Shown: positions 10,123 to 19,516, counted from the stretch's first letter. The stretch: DNA of 64,000 nucleotides from Algoriphagus yeomjeoni (GCF_003259505.1 NZ_QLLK01000006.1:62001-126000), one strand, 5' to 3'. Numbers and translations: made by a program. Notes: generated by a model from the sequence alone, not told the origin.

Positions 10123-11511
10123 TTAGCCAATAATTAGCTTCTGACCAGGCTTAATATTATTTGAATTCAAGTTGTTCAAACGCTTTATTTGTTCCACGGT
10201 GAGGCCTTCATGTTTTCTGGAAATAATCCAAAGAGAATCTCCCGGCTGAACTATATAAGTGGTTTGTCCAGAGGCATTTGTTTGCGTAGTAGCAATATTT
10301 CCGGACATTCCAGAATTTATTCTCAAAGTCTGTCCAACCCGGATGAGGTTTGAAGATAGATTATTCCAAGATTTTATTTGAGTTACTGTGACTCCGTGCC
10401 TTTGTGCAATTGAACCTAAGACATCTCCAGATCTAACTCTATAAACAGTACTATTTTGCTTAATTTCTTGAGCTAGCGCTTCTACTGATTGAACCTGGAC
10501 ATTAGACGCAAGTAGGATAGTGGGAGCATTGTTAAGAGAATCATTCAACCAAGCTAGATTTTCTTTAATGTATGGTACTTTAGTCCTAGGGATTCGAAGA
10601 GCCATGCTTTTATTACTTTCAGGTAATCTTGTGTTTTTTATGGCCGGATTTAGCGTCTTCAAATCTGATACACAAAGATTTGTTAACTCAGCTAATTTGT
10701 CTAAACTCAACGCTCTGTCAAAACGAATTTTCTCATATTCAACCACATATGTGGGGTCTTCTGGAAAGAAATTATGTTCTTCAAGGTGATTTAAGATATA
10801 TAGCATGGCTTGAACTTGAGGAACGTAGCTCCGGGTTTCACGAGGCAAATAATTATAAATACCCCAAAAAGTTTTCTTGCCTCCGGATCTACGGATTGCT
10901 TTTCTCACGTTGCCAGGTCCACAATTGTACGCAGCCATCGCTACTTCCCAATCACCGAACATTCGATAAAGTGACTTCAAATATTTGGCAGCTGCCTCGG
11001 TAGAAAGCTCCGGATCCATTCTATCATCTACCTCGCTGTTGGTATTCATTCCGTACATTCTGCCTGTCGCTGGCATAAACTGCCAAAGCCCCATCGCACC
11101 TACGCGAGATCGGATCTGAGGATCGAGTCCAGATTCAATAATTGATAAATATTTGATCTCAAGCGGCATTTCATGTTTGGTCATCATTTCATCAAACATT
11201 GGGAAAAACAGCTCTTTTCTAGCCAAGACCATTTTGGTATAGTCTCTATTTCTTACAGTAAAATACTGTATGAATGAAAAAATGCGATCGTTGAGTTCAA
11301 AGGACATTTCATGATCCATTGCTTTTACGCGCCGATCGATATCGTCATAAGTAAAATCTGGAATGTACTCGTAATGGTAATTAGGAAGAACTTCCTCATC
11401 AAGTAGGGGAGCGGCAGCTATAGATTCATCATCCTGAGAAAAGGCTTTGGACAGTGGGATCAAACATGTGATAAGCGCAAGTGTGAAAATTCTGAACAAA
11501 GATTTTTTCAT
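10123..11511 (-). CDS. Membrane-bound lytic murein transglycosylase (MltD-like) with two LysM domains
   Basis: 462 residues. It cleaves the glycan strands of peptidoglycan with formation of 1,6-anhydro-muramic acid. A signal peptide (MKKSLFRIFTLALITCLIPL, cut near KAFSQ) precedes an SLT domain at about 110-240. The catalytic glutamate is Glu126 in SIIESGLDP, with GAMGLWQFMPATGRMYG and AAYNCGPGNVRKAI following. Two LysM peptidoglycan-binding domains lie at about 356-400 and 418-461. Unlike E. coli MltD there is no lipobox cysteine, so it is probably soluble in the periplasm. It starts 13 bases after gatA. Confidence 0.93.
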   Translation of the reverse strand: MKKSLFRIFTLALITCLIPLSKAFSQDDESIAAAPLLDEEVLPNYHYEYIPDFTYDDIDRRVKAMDHEMSFELNDRIFSFIQYFTVRNRDYTKMVLARKELFFPMFDEMMTKHEMPLEIKYLSIIESGLDPQIRSRVGAMGLWQFMPATGRMYGMNTNSEVDDRMDPELSTEAAAKYLKSLYRMFGDWEVAMAAYNCGPGNVRKAIRRSGGKKTFWGIYNYLPRETRSYVPQVQAMLYILNHLEEHNFFPEDPTYVVEYEKIRFDRALSLDKLAELTNLCVSDLKTLNPAIKNTRLPESNKSMALRIPRTKVPYIKENLAWLNDSLNNAPTILLASNVQVQSVEALAQEIKQNSTVYRVRSGDVLGSIAQRHGVTVTQIKSWNNLSSNLIRVGQTLRINSGMSGNIATTQTNASGQTTYIVQPGDSLWIISRKHEGLTVEQIKRLNNLNSNNIKPGQKLIIG

Positions 11512-11524
11512 TGGAATATTGGGT

Positions 11525-12952
11525 TTATGATGTTAATTCGGTCAAGTAGTTACTGAAAGCGTATAGTTCTGCCTCTTTGAAAGAGTTACAAATCACTTGT
11601 AATCCTATCGGCATTCCATTCTCATCTTTCCCATTAGGAAGAGAAATAGACGGGACTCCAGAAACTGAAGCTTGCACTGTAAAGAGATCTTCCAGATACA
11701 TCGCTACCGGATCACCACTATGCTCACCAAACTTAAACGCAGTGGATGGCGTAGTCGGCATAATAATATAGTCAAATTCATTCAAAAGATTTTCTGTAAA
11801 ATCTTTTATTAACCTTCTGACTTTCTGTGCTTTGGTGAAATATGCATCATAATAGCTAGCACTTAGCACAAACGTACCTAGCATAATTCTTCGCTTTACT
11901 TCTTCTCCGAATCCCTCACTTCTAGTCAGCTTATACATACTTTCTAGATTATGTGCATTTGGGGTTCGGTATCCATATTTCACGCCATCAAATCTTGATA
12001 AATTGGAACTTGCCTCTGCAGTAGTAAGAATATAATAAGTTGGGAGGATAAAATCAAGCAATGGGAACTCTACTTTTTCTACTTGATGGCCTTCAGATTT
12101 CAATTTATCCAATACTGCTAATGTGTTGGCTTTGATTTCTGACTGAAGAGCAGGAGATTCAATTGTCTCTTTTAGATAGGCTACTTTTGCCTTTTTATCA
12201 AAATGCAGAAGTTGGCTGTAGGGCAAAACAGATTTTCTTGATGAAGTGCTATCGTAATCATCATGGCCAGCCATTATTTCCATGACCAGCGCATTGTCTT
12301 TCACAGTTCTGGAAAAAACGCCTATGCAGTCAAATGAAGAAGCATAAGCAATCAAACCCCAACGAGAAACCCTCGAATAAGTAGGTTTCATTCCTATTAC
12401 TCCGGTAAAAGCTGCAGGTTGTCTTACAGATCCGCCTGTATCTGTTCCTAAAGAAATTGTGCAAAGGTTGGCTTGCACGGCAACTGCAGAACCTCCAGAA
12501 GATCCACCTGGCACTCGAGATTCATCTACAGCATTCAAAACTTTCCCATGGGCTGAATTCTCATTTGAACTACCCATTCCGAATTCATCACAATTGAGCC
12601 GGCCAATTACAATAGCATCCTCGTCGAGCAATCGTTGGACGGCTGTGGTGGTGAATTGGGATTCGAAACCTTTAAGGATTTTGGAAGATGCATTGGATTC
12701 ATGGCCTGCGTAGCAAAGAACATCTTTGATACCGATAACCATTCCGGCAAGTTTACCGGCATTTCCATTGGCAAGTTTTTCATTAATGAGGTCCGCTTGG
12801 TCTAAAGCGGATTGCTCATAAACTTCGACGAAGGCGTTTAGATGCGCCTTCGTCTGAATGTTTTTAAGATAATATTGGACTATCGCACGACAGTCTGTTT
12901 CCTTCTTTTCGAGCGATTTTTTTATTTCGTCGAATGAGATGAATTTTTCCAA
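11525..12952 (-). CDS. gatA: Amidase-signature protein, Asp-tRNA(Asn)/Glu-tRNA(Gln) amidotransferase subunit A
   Basis: 475 residues, normal for GatA, which releases ammonia from glutamine for transamidation of mischarged tRNAs. The Lys/cis-Ser/Ser triad is visible: Lys76 in GIKDV, Ser151-152 in PGGSSGGSA and the nucleophile Ser175 in GTDTGGSVR. The C-terminal SGVPSISLPNG and GLQVIC motifs are typical. There is no ATG before Met71, so TTG at 12952 is the only reasonable start. It sits in the same frame as tatA, 18 bases past the tatA stop. gatB and gatC are not in the window, as is common in Bacteroidota. Confidence 0.94.
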   Translation of the reverse strand: MEKFISFDEIKKSLEKKETDCRAIVQYYLKNIQTKAHLNAFVEVYEQSALDQADLINEKLANGNAGKLAGMVIGIKDVLCYAGHESNASSKILKGFESQFTTTAVQRLLDEDAIVIGRLNCDEFGMGSSNENSAHGKVLNAVDESRVPGGSSGGSAVAVQANLCTISLGTDTGGSVRQPAAFTGVIGMKPTYSRVSRWGLIAYASSFDCIGVFSRTVKDNALVMEIMAGHDDYDSTSSRKSVLPYSQLLHFDKKAKVAYLKETIESPALQSEIKANTLAVLDKLKSEGHQVEKVEFPLLDFILPTYYILTTAEASSNLSRFDGVKYGYRTPNAHNLESMYKLTRSEGFGEEVKRRIMLGTFVLSASYYDAYFTKAQKVRRLIKDFTENLLNEFDYIIMPTTPSTAFKFGEHSGDPVAMYLEDLFTVQASVSGVPSISLPNGKDENGMPIGLQVICNSFKEAELYAFSNYLTELTS

Positions 12953-12970
12953 TTTTCTTGGCTTAAGAGA

Positions 12971-13171
12971 TTACTTTTTCTTGTCGTCTTTCAGACCTTC
13001 CTCTAAGTCGTTCTGAATGTCCTTGGTAGCATCTTTAAATTCTCTGATACCACGGCCAAGGCCACGAGCCAATTCAGGTATTCTTTTAGCACCAAACAAT
13101 AGAAGGACGACCAATACGATCAGTATGATCGAGCCACCGCCCATGTTTTGAATGAAACCTAATGTAGTCAT
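12971..13171 (-). CDS. tatA: Sec-independent protein translocase TatA/E
   Basis: 66 residues with the full TatA layout: a transmembrane helix at about 12-26 (GSIILIVLVVLLLFG), the hinge FGAKRIPELARGLG, an amphipathic helix and a charged lysine/aspartate tail. TatA oligomers form the pore of the twin-arginine pathway. The pathway is needed here, because at least two dehydratases and probably a sugar isomerase in this window carry twin-arginine signals. It heads a unit with gatA and the lytic transglycosylase, behind a clear promoter. Confidence 0.95.
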   Translation of the reverse strand: MTTLGFIQNMGGGSIILIVLVVLLLFGAKRIPELARGLGRGIREFKDATKDIQNDLEEGLKDDKKK

Positions 13172-13202
13172 GATGGTGTGTGTTTAAGGGTAAATGTGGA
13201 TA

Positions 13203-13233
13203 CAAAGATATAACTGTGATCCGCTTACACAAA
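13203..13233 (-). promoter_or_regulatory. Bacteroidota-type promoter of tatA-gatA-mltD
   Basis: Reading the minus strand, a -33 TTTG is followed by 19 bases and then a perfect -7 TATCTTTG. This matches the TTTG/TAnnTTTG consensus of the Bacteroidota primary sigma factor. The start of transcription should lie near 13196, about 25 bases before the tatA ATG. Confidence 0.75.
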
Positions 13234-13283
13234 GTTCAGCGGGAAAGCAGTCCATCTTTTTTATGAATATACGCAATTCTCTG

Positions 13284-14531
13284 CTACTTGGATGTTAGCC
13301 ATGCAGAGGGATTCATTACAGATAGACCTTTCCAAGTTTGAAAATGTACTTCTGCTTCTCCGTCAGCACCTAAGGCAACTTGACCAATTACGTCTTTTGC
13401 GCTTACAGTTTGACCCGATTTTACAGTAATGGTTTTCAACTTACTATACATGGTATAATATTCTCCATGTTTGATGATTACCGTTCCGCCAAATCCAGGC
13501 ATGGTGGTGATTTTAGTAACTGTGCCATCAAAAACAGCTCTTACGTTAGAATTGGGCTGAGTACGGATATCTATCCCATCACTTTCCATCGTAATCCCTT
13601 TAAGAGTAGGGTGTGGGTAGGTACCATATCCCTGAGATACAAAACCTGTTTCCACTGGCCAAGGAAGTCTACCTTGATTACCTGCAAATGATTTTGATAA
13701 TGCAGCAACTTCTGGCGTCATCGGCATACTACTACCAGTTGATTTGGTAGCTGTGCTATTTTCTTTTTTAGCAGCTGCTTCAGCTCGGCGAATCTCATCC
13801 TCGATCACCTGCTTGATCATTTTATTGAGCTGATCCTGTTGTTTCTTAGTCGCGGTGATCTGTTTTTTTATCTCTTGTTCTTTAGAAGTGAGCGTATTGA
13901 CAAGGCCTTGTTGGGTTCGCTTCATTTTGTCAAGCTCTGCTCGTTCTTTTTGCTCTTCGGCAAGCACTTTTTCTTTTTCAGCTTTTTTATTGTCCAATAG
14001 GGCGCGCTGATCAATGAGTTCTAAGCTTAATTTCTCAATTTGGGCTGCTTGTTGTTTTCGGCTATCGGTGTATTGTTTCAAATACATTAACCTAGAATAA
14101 AGCTGATTGAAATTGGCAGAGCTGAAGACAAAAGAAACTATAGAAAGACCTCTATTGAGCTTGGAAGCATTATAAATCATCCGGCCGTATTCGGCTTTCA
14201 ACTCCTTTAGCTGTACTTCTAAGCTTTCTATTTTATCCTCCGTTTCATTTATCTCCTGATTGATTAGCTTCACTTCTCGGTCAAGTGTATTAACAAGACG
14301 AGTTTGAGTTTGAAACTGTCTGGTTACAGCATTTAGTTCACCTATGGAGTTTTTCTTTGTAGCAGTGGTTTGCTTTAAGATTTTATCAAATTCCAATAGT
14401 CTAGCCTGTACTTCAGCTTTCTGCTTTTCTAGTTCTTCACGTGTTTTTTTTGTTTGGGCCGCTACGTCCACAGCTGTAAAAAACACGAATCCAATCAGAA
14501 GGCTAAATGGAATTAGAAATTTGCGAAACAT
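13284..14531 (-). CDS. EnvC-like murein hydrolase activator (coiled coil plus degenerate LytM/M23 domain)
   Basis: 415 residues from ATG 14531. A TTG at 14540 would overlap the previous gene, but the ATG gives a clean signal peptide (MFRKFLIPFSLLIGFVFF, cut near VAAQ). Residues about 25-240 are a long charged coiled coil as in EnvC. The last 125 residues are a LytM fold (DGIDIRTQ, GGTVIIKHG, VIGQVALGADGEAEVHF). The first zinc-binding HxxxD pair is absent, and the HxH motif is ExH, as in EnvC. It is therefore probably a non-catalytic activator of cell-separation amidases, controlled by FtsEX. It follows the DUF4292 gene by five bases. Confidence 0.88.
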   Translation of the reverse strand: MFRKFLIPFSLLIGFVFFTAVDVAAQTKKTREELEKQKAEVQARLLEFDKILKQTTATKKNSIGELNAVTRQFQTQTRLVNTLDREVKLINQEINETEDKIESLEVQLKELKAEYGRMIYNASKLNRGLSIVSFVFSSANFNQLYSRLMYLKQYTDSRKQQAAQIEKLSLELIDQRALLDNKKAEKEKVLAEEQKERAELDKMKRTQQGLVNTLTSKEQEIKKQITATKKQQDQLNKMIKQVIEDEIRRAEAAAKKENSTATKSTGSSMPMTPEVAALSKSFAGNQGRLPWPVETGFVSQGYGTYPHPTLKGITMESDGIDIRTQPNSNVRAVFDGTVTKITTMPGFGGTVIIKHGEYYTMYSKLKTITVKSGQTVSAKDVIGQVALGADGEAEVHFQTWKGLSVMNPSAWLTSK

Positions 14532-14536
14532 GCAAT

Positions 14537-15277
14537 TCAAAATTTGAAAGGGAAGCTAAGTGGGGCTGAATATGGATCAACTGAAGTCCATTCCACATTG
14601 ATGATGGTGTTTTGTCCACCTTCTGGCAGTTGATATGCAAGTTTATAGAGAACTTCAAATGGAAATGGCTTGGAGTCTATATCCTGAAAAGTGGAGTAGC
14701 TGGCAAGTAATGAGCCGCGATCATCAAGTGAATTACTCACTAGCTCTGAGACTTTTCTGTAATTGACATCGACTTTGGAAAAGTACCTTACTTTGTCCCG
14801 AACTTGGGTAAGCTCAAAAGATTTACCTACTCTCACAAGTCTGTCTTTGTAATCTACTTGGTGAGGAGGATTGGCAAAAAGCACATTTTGGAAAATATCC
14901 AATGATAATTTAAGTCCATAAACTGCCTCGAATTCGGTAAAGGTTAGGTTGACATCTTCCTTACCGATTCTGTCTTTGATCTGAATTTTATCCTGAGTGA
15001 TGAGCCCTCTTACAGCCTCCATTCCCATTCCGGGAGAAATGACAAACCATAATACGGAATCCTTTTTTGCGCGAAGGTTTAAACTACCGCGAGTGATTTT
15101 GCCTGATTCTTCCTCGATCACTACTTTGGCTTTCGCACTCATGTAGTTATAGTCAGTGTAAATAGGGGAGAAATCTTCCATTTTCCCATCTGCCTGATAG
15201 ACTATCGTCTTTTTGGAGCAGGAGAAAAGAAGGCCGAGACCTATGACGAGCACAATTCCTGCAAAAAGTTTATTCAT
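14537..15277 (-). CDS. DUF4292 lipoprotein, LolB-like fold suspected
   Basis: 246 residues with a lipobox (GLLFSC, Cys20). The family is Bacteroidota DUF4292. The central part, RGSLNLRAKKDSVLWFVISP followed by GMGMEAVRGLITQDKIQIKD, has the strand pattern of LolA/LolB lipoprotein carriers: a basic RGS strand, a hydrophobic strand ending in SP-G, then a short strand with DxIxI. I infer a role in inserting lipoproteins at the outer membrane; this is not shown. Its ATG overlaps the stop of the TPR gene by eight bases, so the two are translationally coupled. Confidence 0.85.
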   Translation of the reverse strand: MNKLFAGIVLVIGLGLLFSCSKKTIVYQADGKMEDFSPIYTDYNYMSAKAKVVIEEESGKITRGSLNLRAKKDSVLWFVISPGMGMEAVRGLITQDKIQIKDRIGKEDVNLTFTEFEAVYGLKLSLDIFQNVLFANPPHQVDYKDRLVRVGKSFELTQVRDKVRYFSKVDVNYRKVSELVSNSLDDRGSLLASYSTFQDIDSKPFPFEVLYKLAYQLPEGGQNTIINVEWTSVDPYSAPLSFPFKF

Positions 15278-16997
15278 GGTATTTTCCCTCTTTAATTTTT
15301 TGTGAAAGTTTATCAGAGGCCTCAGGACTTCCTTCGGCTTTTTTCCAATAACTCAAGGCTTCATTCTTTTTACCCAGATGAAATAAAATATCTCCGTAAT
15401 GTTCAAGCATGACACCACTTGGTTGTGTTTCATGCATCATCGCTAAGTCCATATATTTCTTTGCTCCTTCGTAGTCTTCCATCTGAAAAAGAACCCAAGC
15501 ATGCGTATCAAGGAAAGTGCCATTATCTGGAAATCTCTGAACAACTTTATCAGACATCGTCTTTGCCTTCTCTAAATTCTTCTTCTCTAATGAAAGGAAA
15601 TAGGAATAATTGTTTAGGACTTGCTCGTCATTAGGGTTGAGCTCCAGTGCTTTATCAAAATTCCTGAAAGCCTCTTCTTTTTCTCCCAAGTTATAAAGAG
15701 AATTTCCCAGAGAACCGAAAGCAACTTGGTCTAGCTGAGGGTTTTTATTAGCGTTTAGTTCGATCGCTTTATTAAGAGATACAACGGCTTCTTCATCATT
15801 CTTTTGAGCAGATTTTACTACACCATCATAGAACCAGAATTCTGGATTTTGCGGGAATTCATCCACACCTAAAACTGTGAATTTCTCTAATTCCTTGAAA
15901 TCTGCATCTTCACCAAAAGACCCTAAAATCACCTGCTCAAGTAAAGTAGCATTCTTCGGATTGATCAAAAGTGACTTTTTGAAGTACTCTATTCCTTCTT
16001 TATTCTTTTGCTCAAGCATTCTTCGCTGACCCAAAGCAGCGTAGATATCCGCATTTTCAGGGGTGGATTTTGCCATTAAAGTTTCCAAACTATCCAGGAG
16101 GGTTTCTCTTTCCTGAGTTTTGATTTCAGTTAAAATACTAGAAAAAGCTTTGGATTTGACTTCTGGATCAAGATCGGCGCTGGCGAAAGCAGAATACAGA
16201 TATTGGTTGGATTTTTCTATTTCGCCCTTGTCCTTTAAAAGCGTGTGGGCTGCCATTTGCAATTCAGGCTGACTTGGGTACTTTTCGATCTCTTCAAAAA
16301 CTAAACCCAATGCCTGATCTACCCTATTGTTATTGTATAAAATCTCAACCAGATTCATGACATAGGAAGGGTTTCCAGGTCGAGCTTCAACTAGTTTTTT
16401 ACCTTCTTCTATTGCTTTGCTCAGGTTGTTTTTACTCAAATAGATCCGCTGCTTCTGAATAGTAATTGGCTCCATTATACCATAAAACTCTTCCGCCCGA
16501 TCCAATACAATTAGTGCTTTATCTAACTCTTTCTCGTTCAAGTAAATAGATGCTAGATCTAGGTTATATTGTTGATTGTTTTCCCCGTCAGCAGTTAATC
16601 TTTCTAAGATTTCTGCAGCTTTAAGTGGCTGCTTTAGATTAGTATAGATCTCAGCGACCATCAGAGCGTAATACTTGTTTTCGGGATCTAGTTCAGCAGC
16701 TCTGGTCGCATACGACATCGCTTTTTCTGCTTGATTCGCTTTTACTAGAATCTCTGCAATTTTATAATGAATAGCAGGAGCATCAGGTGAAAACTCCATA
16801 GCTTTCTGAAAGTAAAAAAATGCCTTTTCCAAATCATTAAGCACGAGGTTCTTTTCACCTTCGATGAAATAGCGGGTGCCTTGAGATTCATTCAATTGTG
16901 CCTTTCGCTCTTTTTTTGAAAGCTTTTCTTGCGAGAAACTTGCCGAGGAGCTGAAAGCAACAAGTAGAAATAGGAGGATTGTTGTTTTGAAATTCAC
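15270..16997 (-). CDS. Secreted tetratricopeptide-repeat protein
   Basis: 575 residues. A signal peptide (MNFKTTILLFLLVAFSSSAS, cut after SFSQ) is followed by about a dozen TPR-like helix pairs, clearest at 45-150 (AIHYKIAEILVKANQAEKAM) and 370-545. It is probably a periplasmic or outer-membrane-associated scaffold. The start is GTG at 16997; there is no in-frame ATG before the upstream stop. It opens the unit TPR, DUF4292, EnvC. A -7-like TATGTTTG lies on the minus strand at 17033-17026, but no -33 element sits at the right distance. Confidence 0.88.
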   Translation of the reverse strand: MNFKTTILLFLLVAFSSSASFSQEKLSKKERKAQLNESQGTRYFIEGEKNLVLNDLEKAFFYFQKAMEFSPDAPAIHYKIAEILVKANQAEKAMSYATRAAELDPENKYYALMVAEIYTNLKQPLKAAEILERLTADGENNQQYNLDLASIYLNEKELDKALIVLDRAEEFYGIMEPITIQKQRIYLSKNNLSKAIEEGKKLVEARPGNPSYVMNLVEILYNNNRVDQALGLVFEEIEKYPSQPELQMAAHTLLKDKGEIEKSNQYLYSAFASADLDPEVKSKAFSSILTEIKTQERETLLDSLETLMAKSTPENADIYAALGQRRMLEQKNKEGIEYFKKSLLINPKNATLLEQVILGSFGEDADFKELEKFTVLGVDEFPQNPEFWFYDGVVKSAQKNDEEAVVSLNKAIELNANKNPQLDQVAFGSLGNSLYNLGEKEEAFRNFDKALELNPNDEQVLNNYSYFLSLEKKNLEKAKTMSDKVVQRFPDNGTFLDTHAWVLFQMEDYEGAKKYMDLAMMHETQPSGVMLEHYGDILFHLGKKNEALSYWKKAEGSPEASDKLSQKIKEGKYHE

Positions 16998-17156
16998 AGT
17001 AAATACGGTCTGCAGCTTGAATTAACAAACATAATGCCTTTTATGCAATTAGCGTTTGTTTGTAAATAAGTATGAAATACTTAAAGCGATTTTTGGGTCG
17101 TTTGGTTTGCTAACGATAATTACTTCATAAATGATCCCAAACAATAAAATTAAATA

Positions 17157-18662
17157 CTATGGTTTCTTACTTTTTGGTAAGTAGGACATTATCTGGTCTT
17201 TTTCCAGCAAGAAGATAAGCCCAATGTAAAGTAAGATCAGGCCGTTTTTCATAAAGAAATTCAATGCAGTAACGCCCAGATTTAAATAAAACCCCAAATA
17301 ACTTATTGCAAAAGAGACTAACAAATAAAAGGCGCCTTTTGCCGTCTGATAAGGGATTGGGTAATATTTTTGACCATAAAAATAGCATAATAGACACATC
17401 ACAAAATAACAGGAAATCGTACTCAGCGCTCCACCCATGTATCCCCAGATCGGCACGAAAACAAAGATAATTGCAATGGTGATTATCGCTCCAACCAACG
17501 TGATCCAGAAACTGTATTTGGTCTGATCAGTGATTTTGAACCAAATAGAGAGGTTGAAATAGATGCCGAGAAGTAGGTAGCCCATTAAGAGGGTTGGTAC
17601 TATAAAAAGTCCTTCTTCATATCCGGGTTGTCTTAAAAAAAGTGGCCCCATCCATTCCAGATTTACGGAAATAGCAATCATTAACACGGTGCAAAACAGA
17701 ATGAAAGCATGCATCACTTTGGCGTACAACAAAGGAGAATTCTTGTCCTGTGATTGCTTGAAAAAGAATGGCTCTGCAGCATATTTAAATGCCTGAATCA
17801 CTAAATTCATCAAGATCGCGAGCTTGAAATTGGCGCCAAAAACTCCCCCGGCTTCCCTTGCCGAGAGTCCAGCATAGAAATTTGGGGGAAGTACATATTC
17901 GAATAAGAATCTTGAAAACAACTCATTCGTGACTCCTGCTAATCCCATGAAGAGTAGCGGGATGGAATAGGTCCACATGGGTTTGATGATCTTTCCATCC
18001 AATTGGAATTTGAAAACACCAGCTTTCCACCAAACGAATGGGATTATCAACCCATTTGCAAAAAGATTTGAAAGCAAAATATACTCAACTCCCCAATCTG
18101 ATCTATAGCCGAGAAAACCTGGTGGGATTGTACCATTTGAAATCAAATACGGAAAGCCGATGATAAGAAGGAGATTGAAAAATATATTAAGCAGGATGTT
18201 TAGAATTTTGGTTCCAGCGAAGATCAAGGCTTTGTTTTCTAAACGGAGCTTAGCAAAAGGAATAGCAAGAATCGCATCAAAAGACAAGATCAATGCTGTC
18301 CATCTGAATAAATAGGCCTGCCCTGGATATTCCAGCCATTCAGCTAACCAAGGTGCCAGTAGATACAGTCCCGATCCTAAAAGGAGCGTGCTCGTGATGA
18401 GCATGGACTGGGTTGTATTATAAACTTTATTTGAGTCTAGATTCTTACCGGTTGCGAATCTGAAAAAAGTGGTCTCCATCCCGTAGGTGAACACAATATT
18501 CATAAATCCTACCAGCGCATAGATACTCGTGAACGAACCCATTGCCTCTTTGCTGAGGTATTCGGTATACACGATAATCATTAAAAAATTAATAGATCGA
18601 CCGAGAATACTACTCAGTCCATAAACTGCGGTTTGTCCAGCTAGTTTTTTGAAATTACTCAT
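17157..18662 (-). CDS. Polysaccharide flippase, MATE/Wzx-like (MurJ/Wzx superfamily)
   Basis: 501 residues with about 14 hydrophobic helices, starting FKKLAGQTAVYGLSSILGRS, a signature of the Wzx/polysaccharide biosynthesis family. It likely flips lipid-linked saccharides across the inner membrane. It lies 15 bases after the crotonase gene and probably shares its promoter, although the functions do not obviously connect. The stretch downstream (17041-17156) holds no gene and no convincing terminator. Confidence 0.88.
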   Translation of the reverse strand: MSNFKKLAGQTAVYGLSSILGRSINFLMIIVYTEYLSKEAMGSFTSIYALVGFMNIVFTYGMETTFFRFATGKNLDSNKVYNTTQSMLITSTLLLGSGLYLLAPWLAEWLEYPGQAYLFRWTALILSFDAILAIPFAKLRLENKALIFAGTKILNILLNIFFNLLLIIGFPYLISNGTIPPGFLGYRSDWGVEYILLSNLFANGLIIPFVWWKAGVFKFQLDGKIIKPMWTYSIPLLFMGLAGVTNELFSRFLFEYVLPPNFYAGLSAREAGGVFGANFKLAILMNLVIQAFKYAAEPFFFKQSQDKNSPLLYAKVMHAFILFCTVLMIAISVNLEWMGPLFLRQPGYEEGLFIVPTLLMGYLLLGIYFNLSIWFKITDQTKYSFWITLVGAIITIAIIFVFVPIWGYMGGALSTISCYFVMCLLCYFYGQKYYPIPYQTAKGAFYLLVSFAISYLGFYLNLGVTALNFFMKNGLILLYIGLIFLLEKDQIMSYLPKSKKP

Positions 18663-18677
18663 TCAGTGTCAAGGAGC

Positions 18678-19463
18678 TTATTCTCCTTTGAAATGCGGCT
18701 GTCTTTTTTCGAGAAAAGCGGACGTTCCTTCTTTGTAATCCCCAGATTTCACGCATCTGGCAAAGCTATTTGCTTCTGTCTGAAAGCCATTTTCGTCAGG
18801 AATAAATGAGGAATTCACACAGTCTATGATCATGCCAATAGCCAGTGGTGCTTTGCTTAAGATTTTGGAAATAATTTCTTCCGCCTTTGCCAACGCTTCA
18901 TCTTTGGTAGGAAGTATATGGTTCACAAGCCCGAGAGATTTCGCTTCTTCGGCACCAATCATATCGCCAGTCATCATGAGTTCGTTTGCTTTTCCCCTGC
19001 CAATTAAAATAGTCAAACGTTGAGTTCCTCCGTATCCTGGAATGATCCCTAAATTGACTTCTGGTTGACCGAATTTTGCATTAGCTGTAGCAATTCTCAT
19101 ATGGCAAGCCATAGCCAATTCGCAGCCTCCACCGAGGGTATAGCCGTTGGTAACGGCGATTACAGGCTTGTGGCAATTCTCTATCATGCTGAATATTTCC
19201 TGACCGTTTTCAGCAAATTTTCTGGCATTCACTTCATTCAAGGTGGCAATCTCACTGATGTCGGCGCCAGCTATGAAGGCCTTTTCTCCAGATCCTGTGA
19301 TGATCACCGCTTTGATCTCTTTGTTGTCCGAAACTTCTTCAAAAATTGTCCTTAGCTCCTCTAAAGTCTCAAAATTCAATGCGTTCATTTTGTCTTCACG
19401 ATTGATGGTCAAGTGAAGCACTCCACCTTTCACTTCAGTCAGGATGTTTTTGAAATCAGCCAT
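18678..19463 (-). CDS. Enoyl-CoA hydratase/isomerase (crotonase family)
   Basis: 261 residues, the usual crotonase length. Both catalytic glutamates of enoyl-CoA hydratase are present: Glu115 in GGGCELAMAC and Glu135 in GQPEVNLGIIPGYGGTQRL. The oxyanion-hole segment AFIAGADISE (about 62-71) binds the CoA thioester. It hydrates trans-2-enoyl-CoA in beta-oxidation or amino-acid breakdown; the exact substrate cannot be read from sequence. It is the first gene of a unit with the flippase. Confidence 0.93.
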   Translation of the reverse strand: MADFKNILTEVKGGVLHLTINREDKMNALNFETLEELRTIFEEVSDNKEIKAVIITGSGEKAFIAGADISEIATLNEVNARKFAENGQEIFSMIENCHKPVIAVTNGYTLGGGCELAMACHMRIATANAKFGQPEVNLGIIPGYGGTQRLTILIGRGKANELMMTGDMIGAEEAKSLGLVNHILPTKDEALAKAEEIISKILSKAPLAIGMIIDCVNSSFIPDENGFQTEANSFARCVKSGDYKEGTSAFLEKRQPHFKGE

Positions 19464-19485
19464 AATTTATCGTTGGGTATAAAAA

Positions 19486-19516
19486 CAAATATACAAGTAG
19501 GGTAGTCATTCCCAAA
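19486..19516 (-). promoter_or_regulatory. Bacteroidota-type promoter of the crotonase-flippase unit
   Basis: On the minus strand TTTG is followed by exactly 19 bases and then TATATTTG, a perfect TAnnTTTG. Transcription should begin near 19479, about 16 bases before the ATG. Confidence 0.75.

Noticed and set aside
17041..17156. Small RNA or terminator behind the flippase
   Set aside because: No stem with a T-run was seen on the minus strand, so no feature is claimed.
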